Source: an uncultured Myxococcales bacterium
GTDB lineage: Bacteria; Myxococcota_A; Polyangia; Polyangiales; Polyangiaceae
Assembly: GCA_937872925.1 (NCBI GenBank)
Contig: CALMUT010000260.1
Location: 1 to 64,000, forward strand
Direction: 5' to 3'
DNA length: 64,000 nucleotides
A program made the position numbers and the translations under genes. Positions 53,978-61,351 of this stretch are shown here, piece after piece (within the stretch, counting starts at the first letter, position 1; every line of letters begins with the position of its first letter). The notes below the pieces were generated by a model, which did no database searches, was not told where the DNA came from, and saw nothing but the letters and a program-made list of their open reading frames with translations.

Positions 53978-56574
53978 ATGCGCTCGATACTGCCTGTATT
54001 GCCGTCGATGCGCACGCGGTCGCCGTCAGCAAGCATTGCGCGGGCGCCGCTGGCGCCGACCACGGCAGGCACGCCCATTTCTCGGGCAACGATGGCGCCG
54101 TGGGACAGAGTTCCGCCGCATTCGGCAATCACGCCCGCGGCCGCCGGCAAGATCGGTGCGAGCCCCACGTCCAGGGAGCGCACGACCACGATCGAGTTGG
54201 GCGTAAGCGCGCCGCGCCGAGTGGAAACGGATAAGTGACGGACCACGCCCTCGCCAGTGGCCGAGCTGGCGCCCTCGCCCGAGAGGGGCTGATCCGGACT
54301 CAGGGTTAGAAACGGTGGCGGACGCCCGACGAACAACTCCGGGGGATCCGCGCGCTCGCAAACCTGGGCGAACCCGGCGCGGCGCCAGCGCACCACGGAA
54401 CCTAGGTCGGCCCGCATCGCGCCGATTGCGTGGGATAGCTCGTGCGGTTCCAGGAAAAACGCCGCGCCTTCCTTCAATCCGGAGTCCAAGCGTCGCAGCC
54501 GGCGATCGACGTCGAGCACCACCGTTCGCAGCATCGACACGGTTTGCGCCAGCCACACCCGCGAGCGTTCACGTACACGCAGCAAGCCCCGTGCGCGGCC
54601 TAGCAAGGATCGGAATAGTGTCGCCTCCAGATAGGATTGCCCCGCTTCCAACATCGCGATGGCCTGATCCGCGTCAGCCCGGACGCGCGACATGCGACTG
54701 TCTACGTTCGTCTCCGAGCCCAGATGCATCCGCAACATGTCCAACACGTGCGCGGGGTTCTCTCCAAAGCGCGAGGCGGCGATTTCCGGCTCGGTCCAGC
54801 CCCGATCGCCGTAGGCATGGAGCCACTGGTTCAGTGCGCGGCGGGCAGGGCCCTCCGGCAATTCTGTTACCTTCGACGCGCCGTTCTGCGCAGCGGTGTA
54901 TGCGGTCTCATCGCTGCGCAGGATCTGGGCCACTTGAAACAGCGCGACGGCAGAAGCCGTCGTCTCAAGCTGTCCGGCGCCGGAACACACGCGATGCGCC
55001 AGTCGGCTGGCTTCCGCGGGATAGGAACGGGCAATCACCGCCCGCACGGCAACGAACGCGGACAAGAACGCCAGCGAGCTGCTGAGGAGCAGCCCCGCTG
55101 TGGCGCGGAAGAACTCGAAGCACTCCCGGAGCGTGGTTTTCAATGCGTCGTCCGGCAAGATCGCGAGATCCATCTCGAGCAGCCACTTGCGTTGGTCGCC
55201 GGCCCGCCGCTCGAACTCCGCCTGCGCATCCAGCAGACGACGCTCTCGAGAAAGCAGGCGCGCGGCGGCCAGGGACAGCGCTGGTAGGGAGGGCGTCTTG
55301 GGGCGCAACTCCAGAGCGCTCAGCACGTCGTCCGTGGAAGCTCCGCGCACGAGGTCCAAAAGCGCCGTTGGATCCAGTCCGGGAACGCTTCGCACGACAT
55401 GCAGCAGCGCGGACAAATCGAAATACGGACGACCGTATACGCTCTCTACTAGCCGCGACGACCGCGACATCTTTCCGCCCAGCTGCGCAATCGCCTCTCG
55501 CAAACTGGCTTCGCTTGCATGCGCCACAAGCCCCGCGGTCAGCGGCGTGGGCACCCGCGGCAAGAGCGCGTCGAGTCCGGAGCGGGACCACACCGTCCTC
55601 GGCTCCCCAGCCCCGGGATATGCGCCACCGATCACGTCTCGGATTTCCGTCAGGCAGGTCGCGTCGTTCTCCCCCACGCCATAGGTGAGCAGCGCTGGCT
55701 CATCCGCCACCACCTCCCGCGCCTCGCCGGACAGTTTTCGCAATCCCGACTCACTGACCGCAGCGGCCCGCATCTTGGTCGAGGCGCCCCTTTCCCCCAC
55801 CTGCGCCCAGTCGGCGTCTTTGTCGGCGACCAGGCAGGTCGCCTCCCCCTCGGGGTCCACCGCGATTTGATCCGCCAGTAGCGCGCCCTGCTCCACCCGC
55901 AGCCGGGGGCCGAGCCCAGCGACGGCGACCCAACGCCGCTGAGTGGGTAGCTTGGCTTGCGGGTTGTCGTTCAGTTTGGGCAGGCTCTCGGGCCGTGAAG
56001 TCAGGATCTGGAGCGTCGCCGTCAGCTTCGGCAGGCGCTGCACCATCACGGCCACCCCTAGGTCGCGAGCCCCCACATCATGCAGCGTACGCAGAGACAG
56101 CTCCAGATAGCTGCGCGCCCAGATGGTTCGGATTGCCTCAGCACCATCTTGGGAAAGCACATCCGCATCCAGACCAGCCATGGTGGCGGTTGTCGGATCC
56201 TTGAGCCCCAGACTGGCTACCGCCCGAAGCTCCCCGGGTTGCGTCGGCGCCAGGTGCATCGCGATCGATTCCGCAAGCACGTCGGGGAGCGGTTCTTTTT
56301 GTAAGCGCTCGAATGCGCGCGCCGCACGCTCGATACCGCTGGGTTTGCGAATCGCACGGATTAGCGATGAGAGATCGTGACCCGGAGGCAATCGTTCATC
56401 GACTTGCATTCGAAAAGCCAGCGCCGGGACGACCCAGGTCTCCGGAACCTGCGCGCCCTTGCGCTGCGCTTCAGCAAGGCGAACCGCGAGGAGCCCAAAC
56501 TCGTCCACGCGCGCGCCCTCGGCGAGCACGTCGAGGAGCGTGTACAGGCGAAGCCGAGAACGATCACGCGCCAT
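53974..56574 (-). CDS. PEP-utilizing enzyme-like protein with a degenerate ATP-grasp half
   Basis: This 866-residue protein resembles phosphoenolpyruvate synthase/rifampicin phosphotransferase in outline. The C-terminal 80 residues are a clean PEP-utilizing mobile domain: VIAECGGTLSHGAIVAREMG with the phospho-carrier His, VPAVVGASGARAML and VRIDGNTGSIERI. The N-terminal half matches a pyruvate/PEP-binding ATP-grasp domain only loosely; the usual VRSSAxxED motif reads AVASLGLKDPTTATMAGL. So the swivelling His domain is intact, but substrate activation is doubtful. It may be a regulatory or diverged phosphotransferase of unknown substrate. It starts at ATG 56574 and overlaps the pseudouridine synthase gene at its end. 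Confidence 0.8.
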   Translation of the reverse strand: MARDRSRLRLYTLLDVLAEGARVDEFGLLAVRLAEAQRKGAQVPETWVVPALAFRMQVDERLPPGHDLSSLIRAIRKPSGIERAARAFERLQKEPLPDVLAESIAMHLAPTQPGELRAVASLGLKDPTTATMAGLDADVLSQDGAEAIRTIWARSYLELSLRTLHDVGARDLGVAVMVQRLPKLTATLQILTSRPESLPKLNDNPQAKLPTQRRWVAVAGLGPRLRVEQGALLADQIAVDPEGEATCLVADKDADWAQVGERGASTKMRAAAVSESGLRKLSGEAREVVADEPALLTYGVGENDATCLTEIRDVIGGAYPGAGEPRTVWSRSGLDALLPRVPTPLTAGLVAHASEASLREAIAQLGGKMSRSSRLVESVYGRPYFDLSALLHVVRSVPGLDPTALLDLVRGASTDDVLSALELRPKTPSLPALSLAAARLLSRERRLLDAQAEFERRAGDQRKWLLEMDLAILPDDALKTTLRECFEFFRATAGLLLSSSLAFLSAFVAVRAVIARSYPAEASRLAHRVCSGAGQLETTASAVALFQVAQILRSDETAYTAAQNGASKVTELPEGPARRALNQWLHAYGDRGWTEPEIAASRFGENPAHVLDMLRMHLGSETNVDSRMSRVRADADQAIAMLEAGQSYLEATLFRSLLGRARGLLRVRERSRVWLAQTVSMLRTVVLDVDRRLRRLDSGLKEGAAFFLEPHELSHAIGAMRADLGSVVRWRRAGFAQVCERADPPELFVGRPPPFLTLSPDQPLSGEGASSATGEGVVRHLSVSTRRGALTPNSIVVVRSLDVGLAPILPAAAGVIAECGGTLSHGAIVAREMGVPAVVGASGARAMLADGDRVRIDGNTGSIERI

Positions 56575-56645
56575 GGACGGATCCGCTCTTACCCCGATTG
56601 CGGCGGCGCGTCATGCGGAGCCAAACCCTGGCTCTCTCGCCGTGA

Positions 56646-57008
56646 TCAGCCCGGGTTTGGCGTTTCGCCAGTGGCGCGTTTCACAAGATCGACCAGGACC
56701 GGATCCGATACCATTTGCTCACGCAAAGTCTCTTTCACGAACTGTAGTTGCTCGGTATTGAGCTGGCCCTGCAGCGGCGCGACCGCGGAGTTCACACTTT
56801 CGTCCAAATACTGATCCAGCGTGATCTCGCCACGCGAAAGTCGCGCAAGGCTCTCGTCTTGCGCGCCGACAACGCTCTCCGCGCCTTCCACGCCTTTGGC
56901 GCCGTCGACACTGAAGCTCTTGCCGGTCTTGCCGGCTTGACCAACATCCGTGGGCCCACCGGGAGGGAGTCCCCCGCCCGGTGGCTTGCCGATTCCGTCG
57001 ATGCCCAT
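56646..57008 (-). CDS. Small protein of unknown function beside the divisome genes
   Basis: This 120-residue protein has a Gly/Pro-rich start (IGKPPGGGLPPGGPTD), then a helical second half (LARLSRGEITLDQYLDESVN, QLNTEQLQFVKETLREQM, DPVLVDLVKRATG). There is no signal peptide. It follows the 57045 gene by 36 bases and probably shares its transcript. The two look like a pair with disordered N-termini and helical C-termini, as in secreted components or their chaperones, but I have no family match. Function unknown. Confidence 0.65.
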   Translation of the reverse strand: MGIDGIGKPPGGGLPPGGPTDVGQAGKTGKSFSVDGAKGVEGAESVVGAQDESLARLSRGEITLDQYLDESVNSAVAPLQGQLNTEQLQFVKETLREQMVSDPVLVDLVKRATGETPNPG

Positions 57009-57044
57009 GATTTACAGCCTATCTTAGTAACGTGCGGAGCGCAC

Positions 57045-57485
57045 TTACCGGATATTTCCAATGGCATTTTTCACGGTGTCGTGGCGTGCCTTCAGCACGT
57101 TTGACATCGTGGAGTACGCGCGGCTCTCAGCGCTGATCTGCTCCTGCAACTGCAGGTAGTACATATTCATGTCGGCGTTGTGCGCCAGCATGTCCTCCAC
57201 GCCAGGTTGGCCTGCGCCCCCTTCGGCGGCGGCAGTGCCCGCCGAGCCCTCGGGCCGCACACCGCCGGCGCCCGCTGCCGTCGAGCCGCCAGGGCGGACG
57301 GCGGCGGAAAGGACCGGCCCGCCGGGCAAGCTGCGCAGGGCCGTCTCCGCGCCTCCGAGCACAGCCCGGGCGCTGGCGTTCATGACTTGTTTGAAAGGTC
57401 GTGCGGGCGGGTCTGTCACCCGAGCCGCAGTCTGAGATGTCGAAACCTGCGTGGACGGGCCACCACTAGAAATACGTGTCGTCAT
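57045..57485 (-). CDS. Small Ala/Gly-rich protein with a conserved helical C-terminus
   Basis: This 146-residue protein starts at ATG 57485 behind a strong GGAGG. The first 100 residues are Ser/Thr/Ala/Gly-rich and probably disordered. The last 45 form an amphipathic helix pair (DMNMYYLQLQEQISAESRAY, STMSNVLKARHDTVKNAIGN). That tail recalls the C-terminal helices of flagellar or type III secretion rod/needle-type subunits, and this is only a resemblance. No signal peptide. It lies between the EnvC-like gene (71-base gap) and the 56646 gene. Confidence 0.68.
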   Translation of the reverse strand: MTTRISSGGPSTQVSTSQTAARVTDPPARPFKQVMNASARAVLGGAETALRSLPGGPVLSAAVRPGGSTAAGAGGVRPEGSAGTAAAEGGAGQPGVEDMLAHNADMNMYYLQLQEQISAESRAYSTMSNVLKARHDTVKNAIGNIR

Positions 57486-57556
57486 TTGAAAAACCTCCGG
57501 AAAACAACTGCAACGGAGCTTCTTCGGCCGGACGACAGGCCAGTTGCGTCAGTTTT

Positions 57557-58546
57557 TCAGATTCCGAACCATTCGGCGGGATCCACAGTTTCCGTGCCCA
57601 CCCGGATCTCGAAATACAGCAGCGGTCCGTCGCCGCTGTCCCCGACGGACCCGATGCGCGCGCCGGAGGTGATCTCGTCGCCGGTTTTGACGCCGATCTC
57701 GTCAAGATTCGAGCTGACGGTGTAGTGGCGATCGCCGTGCTCTACGATCACGGTCTTGCCGTAGGCAGCGTAGATGTCTGCAAAAGCCACGCGGCCGCCA
57801 TACACGGCTCGCACCGGCGTGCCGCGGGGCGTGCGCATCTCCAGCCCCGGCCCATCGGTCCCGGGGCGACGCGCCGAGTGGATCTCTGCGCGGCCGGTGA
57901 GCGGGAAGGGCAGACGCCCTTTCATGGCGGCCATGCCAACCCCCACCTCGGAGGGATCGCTGGGACCGATACCACCGTAGATGGCCGTATGCGGCGCAGA
58001 GCCACTGCTCTCGAACGCGCGCTGAAACGCCAAGGCGCGATCTTGCGCGGCAAGGATGGCGCCGCGGGCGTGCGCCGTCGCGCGTGCCTGCACTTCCAAG
58101 GGCTCTCGCTCTTGGCGGAGCTCGTCCAGCCGCTTCGAAAGCGCCACACGCCGAGCCGCCAACTTGCGCTCCAGCCCAATGTCCCGGGCAATCGCGCGAT
58201 GCAGACGTTCAATCTTGGACGCGTGATCTACCGTGGCTTGGAAACCACCTCCCACAGGCAGGAGACCGGCCCGAGCGAGCCGCACGTAGGCGCGCCCCCG
58301 CGCAATCGTGCGCGCTCGCGCACCCTCCGCTTCTTGCTTGAGGGCTTTCAGGTCCTTCTTGACGTCGCGTTCCTTGCGAAGCAGCGCGTCCACGCGACGT
58401 TCCGGGTCGAGCATCGTCGCCGCTGCCTGCGGCGGCGCGGCGGCGGCCGGCAAGCTGGCCCGATCTGGGATGCTTTGTCCGGCAGAGAGCGGCGCGACGG
58501 CGGCAGCCGCGATGAGGAAGAGGGCGAAACGGCGTCGTGAATTCAC
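57557..58546 (-). CDS. EnvC-like murein hydrolase activator (degenerate M23 peptidase)
   Basis: This 329-residue protein starts at GTG 58546, one base after the ftsX stop, and opens into a signal peptide (RRRFALFLIAAAAVAPLSAG). A coiled coil (about 40-170: RVDALLRKERDVKKDLKALK) leads to a LytM/M23 domain (about 225-325): GTPVRAVYGGRVAFADIYAA, YGKTVIVEHGDRHY, LLYFEIRVGTETVDP. The zinc ligands are incomplete: the HxxxD pair reads as GPGLEM and the HxH reads LYFEI. This is as in EnvC, which activates amidases instead of cutting peptidoglycan itself. Coupling to ftsEX supports that role in daughter-cell separation. Confidence 0.88.
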   Translation of the reverse strand: MNSRRRFALFLIAAAAVAPLSAGQSIPDRASLPAAAAPPQAAATMLDPERRVDALLRKERDVKKDLKALKQEAEGARARTIARGRAYVRLARAGLLPVGGGFQATVDHASKIERLHRAIARDIGLERKLAARRVALSKRLDELRQEREPLEVQARATAHARGAILAAQDRALAFQRAFESSGSAPHTAIYGGIGPSDPSEVGVGMAAMKGRLPFPLTGRAEIHSARRPGTDGPGLEMRTPRGTPVRAVYGGRVAFADIYAAYGKTVIVEHGDRHYTVSSNLDEIGVKTGDEITSGARIGSVGDSGDGPLLYFEIRVGTETVDPAEWFGI

Positions 58547-58547
58547 G

Positions 58548-59417
58548 TTACACCGTGAGCAGCTTGCGCAAGCTGCCGAAGGCCGCGAGGGCGCCCAACA
58601 AGCCTCCAAGGGTGACCATGCCGAGCACGACCGTCCACGGCAAAAACGTTGGCGTGACCCCAAGCAACACGGCGAGTTGTCCGTCAAAGTGATCGCGCAC
58701 GATGGCGTACAGCACACCCAGAATCAGGATCGCAAAGAACGCACCCAGCGCTCCTTGGGCGGCGCCTTCTAGCACGAAGGGTCGACGCACATAGGAGTCC
58801 GTCGCTCCCACCAGTTTCAATATTTCGACTTCGATACGACGACGCTGCAACGAAAGGCGGATCGTCGAAGACACCACGCTCACCACCGCCGCCAACACGA
58901 CGAGCGCCAGCACCAAGGATGCTGTCGTCCCGCCCGCAAGTAGACTGCCCAGGCGCTCGCCCCAGTTCTCGTAGGTCTCGACGGCTTCTACAGCAGGCAA
59001 CGAGGAGAGTTGCGAAGACAGCTTTCCGAGCTGCGTTGCGTCGGCGTCGTCCGCAATGCGCACTTCCAAAGACGCTGGGAATGCTTCGGCTGGAAGCGCC
59101 GACAGTACCTCGCTGTCGGAACCGCCGACGACTTCGCGTCGTGCATCATCGCTACTGACGAAGCGTACATCCGTCACGCCCGGCGTGGCGCGTAGTGCGT
59201 CTTCGATGGCCTGGATCTGCGCGGGAGTGGCTTCAGGGTTCAGGTACACAGAGGCGCGACCGCTCTCGACCCAGCGATTCTTGATGGCGTGTACGTTCAC
59301 GACGACAAGCAGTGCGGCTGCCAAACACACGAACGCAACGGCGACGGAAAACACACTCAGGGAGTGCAAGCGCCAATCCCCGCGGGTTCCGCGCCAAGCT
59401 CTTTCTACCGGTGTCAC
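58548..59417 (-). CDS. ftsX: Cell division ABC transporter permease FtsX
   Basis: This 289-residue inner-membrane protein starts at GTG 59417, one base after the ftsE stop. The layout is the classic one: helix 1 (about 19-41), a periplasmic domain (about 45-165: ATPGVTDVRFVSSDDARREV), then three helices (about 168-288) with RRRIEVEILKLVGATDSYVR between them. FtsX passes the state of FtsE to EnvC across the membrane. Order ftsE-ftsX-envC on one strand, with 1-base gaps, is a textbook unit. Confidence 0.93.
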   Translation of the reverse strand: MTPVERAWRGTRGDWRLHSLSVFSVAVAFVCLAAALLVVVNVHAIKNRWVESGRASVYLNPEATPAQIQAIEDALRATPGVTDVRFVSSDDARREVVGGSDSEVLSALPAEAFPASLEVRIADDADATQLGKLSSQLSSLPAVEAVETYENWGERLGSLLAGGTTASLVLALVVLAAVVSVVSSTIRLSLQRRRIEVEILKLVGATDSYVRRPFVLEGAAQGALGAFFAILILGVLYAIVRDHFDGQLAVLLGVTPTFLPWTVVLGMVTLGGLLGALAAFGSLRKLLTV

Positions 59418-59418
59418 T

Positions 59419-60207
59419 TCAAGCCACCTCGCGTTGTAGATCTGCAGCGTGTTCCAAGCCGCCCTTGACGTCCGTCGCCCTGCCTTCGTCCAGCACCACC
59501 ACGCGACGGGGTCGCACGTCGAGCAGCGTGCGATCATGGGTGGCAAACAGCACCGTCACACCGCTCTCGTTGATATCTTCGAACAGCCCCAAGATGTCGA
59601 TAGCCAGCTGCGGGTCGAGGTTGCCCGTGGGTTCGTCCGCCAGCACCAGCGCCGGCTCGCCGACAATCGCCCGTGCAATGGCCACGCGCTGCTGCTCACC
59701 GCCGGAAAGGGTTCCGGCTAACTCGGTGCCACGCCCGCCGAGACCGACGCGCTCAAGGGCGTCTCCAACACGTTGGCTTCGGAGACGCGACGATACGCCG
59801 AGGACTTCCAAGGGCAGCGAGACGTTTTCGTTCACCGACCAGTTCGGGACCAACTTGAAGTCCTGAAAGACGACGCCAATGTTGCGGCGCAGAAAGGGAA
59901 TGGACTCGTCGGTCAAACGACCCACTTCGCGTCCCATGAACAGGATACGCCCAGAGTCGGCAGCTTCCGCGGCGTACAACATGCGCAGCAGCGTGCTCTT
60001 GCCCGCGCCGGACGGCCCGGTGATGAAGACGAACTCGCCGCGCTGGATCTCAAGGCTCAGACCTCGCAGGACCGGCGCGTCGGGCCGGTACGCCTTGTGA
60101 AGTTCTTCGAACACGAGGATCGGCCGTGGGGCGGCGGTGGGGTCAAATCGCTTGTCCCCGGAGCGCAACACAGGCCGGAACGGGCGAGCTTTTGCCCCAG
60201 TATCCAT
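59419..60207 (-). CDS. ftsE: Cell division ATP-binding protein FtsE
   Basis: This 262-residue cytoplasmic ATPase has all motifs: Walker A GPSGAGKST, Q-loop VFQDFKLVPNWSV, signature LSGGEQQRVAIARAI, Walker B LVLADEPTGNLDP and the H-loop FATHD. An extra N-terminal stretch of about 28 residues precedes the usual FtsE start, near ILVFEELHKAYR. With FtsX it forms the complex that controls peptidoglycan hydrolysis at the division site. It is the first gene of the unit. Confidence 0.95.
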   Translation of the reverse strand: MDTGAKARPFRPVLRSGDKRFDPTAAPRPILVFEELHKAYRPDAPVLRGLSLEIQRGEFVFITGPSGAGKSTLLRMLYAAEAADSGRILFMGREVGRLTDESIPFLRRNIGVVFQDFKLVPNWSVNENVSLPLEVLGVSSRLRSQRVGDALERVGLGGRGTELAGTLSGGEQQRVAIARAIVGEPALVLADEPTGNLDPQLAIDILGLFEDINESGVTVLFATHDRTLLDVRPRRVVVLDEGRATDVKGGLEHAADLQREVA

Positions 60208-60340
60208 GTGCCTCGACCTATCAGCGGGAGCCGCGCACGAACAACTTTTCGGCTTTTTCCATAGTGGTGGCGGCGCCCGGGTCCACGGGAGATCCGGGCT
60301 CGGATCCTGAGGAGATTTCAGCCCGGCCCGGCCGCCCGGC

Positions 60341-60346
60341 TATGCT
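60341..60346 (+). promoter_or_regulatory. -10-like TATGCT
   Basis: TATGCT (four of six matches to TATAAT) lies 9 bases before ATG 60356, in the divergent 148-base space between ftsE and this gene. Confidence 0.38.
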
Positions 60347-60355
60347 GAAAGCCGG

Positions 60356-61264
60356 ATGAAAATCGCGTTTTTCGGGCTCCCCCTGGCCGCACTGTGTCTG
60401 CGCCGCGACGGCCACGACGTCCAGCTAGCGGTGCTTTCCCCAGTTGCCGCGCCAGGCGCACGGCGTCTGAAGGCTGCTCTCGCACCCGGCCAGGTGCTGC
60501 GGGTCACTGACCTGAACCCTGATGCGCTGCGCTCGCAGTTGCAGGAGCGCCTTGCAGCGCTCGCACCGGATCTGATCGTCAGCTGGTACTTCACCCGTCA
60601 CATCGAATCGCCTTGGCTGGCGCTGGCGCGGCGTGGAGGCATCGGCGTGCACCCGTCGCTGTTGCCGCGTCACCGCGGTCCGAACCCGTTTTTCTGGGCC
60701 ATCGACAGTGGCGACACAACGACGGGCGTGTCTGTCCACTGGTTAGTCGACAGCTACGACGCCGGAGATGTGATCGCACAGCGCTCCATTGCGATCGGGC
60801 AACGCAACTCTTGGCAGTTGGCCCGCGCTTTGGACAGAGTCTCCTTGCAAGCGTTGCGGGAAACCGTGTCTCGTCTCGCGCGGGGTGAGCCTGTCGAGGC
60901 CGTGACTCAGGACGAAGCCAGCGTCAGTTGGGCACCGGAGCCAGACGACGCCTTGTTGCGATTGGACCCAACCTGGAGCGTCGACCGCGCGCTCAGACGC
61001 GTCCGCGCGCTGTCACCGATCCCCGGGCTGCCGATCGCGATCCGAGGGCTCGAGATCTTCGTCACTCGCGCAAGTGCCGCCGCCCCTGTCCCGCAGCTAC
61101 TACCGGGCGAGGCGGCCGTTTGGCCGGGCAAGGAAAGCCCGGTCATGCTTGCGGTTGCCGACGGCGCGCTGCGCATCGACCGCGCTGTTTTGGCCGACGG
61201 CCAGGAGCTGGACGGGCCCAGTCTGGCCGCTAGGCTTGGGATCCTTCCGCCAGACCCGCCTTGA
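60356..61264 (+). CDS. Formyltransferase-family protein lacking the catalytic Asn
   Basis: This 302-residue protein resembles methionyl-tRNA formyltransferase in its N-terminal Rossmann half: GIGVHPSLLPRHRGPNPFFW and SYDAGDVIAQRSI. Active formyltransferases have N-x-H, as in INVHGSLLP, then Asp in LDTGD. Here His and Asp are kept but the Asn is Gly (IGVHPS). The C-terminal domain is shorter and diverged (RVRALSPIPGLPIAIRGLE). It may act on another substrate, or be inactive; a regular fmt would be expected elsewhere in the genome. It is divergent from ftsE. Confidence 0.82.
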   Translation: MKIAFFGLPLAALCLRRDGHDVQLAVLSPVAAPGARRLKAALAPGQVLRVTDLNPDALRSQLQERLAALAPDLIVSWYFTRHIESPWLALARRGGIGVHPSLLPRHRGPNPFFWAIDSGDTTTGVSVHWLVDSYDAGDVIAQRSIAIGQRNSWQLARALDRVSLQALRETVSRLARGEPVEAVTQDEASVSWAPEPDDALLRLDPTWSVDRALRRVRALSPIPGLPIAIRGLEIFVTRASAAAPVPQLLPGEAAVWPGKESPVMLAVADGALRIDRAVLADGQELDGPSLAARLGILPPDPP

Positions 61265-61320
61265 GCAAGCTGCAAATCCCCTATCTGGGAAACAAGCGAA
61301 CAATACGCGGCGCTCCTTGA

Positions 61321-61326
61321 TATAGA
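61321..61326 (+). promoter_or_regulatory. -10-like TATAGA before the PilZ gene
   Basis: TATAGA lies 26 bases before the GGAGGAG-led ATG at 61352, so this unit would have a short leader with a true ribosome binding site. Confidence 0.35.
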
Positions 61327-61351
61327 CTGGTCGCCTCTACGGAGGAGCTGG

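Noticed and set aside
57045-57485. Type III secretion needle or rod subunit
   Set aside because: Only the C-terminal helix is suggestive. No secretion-apparatus genes are nearby, so I left the call as unknown.
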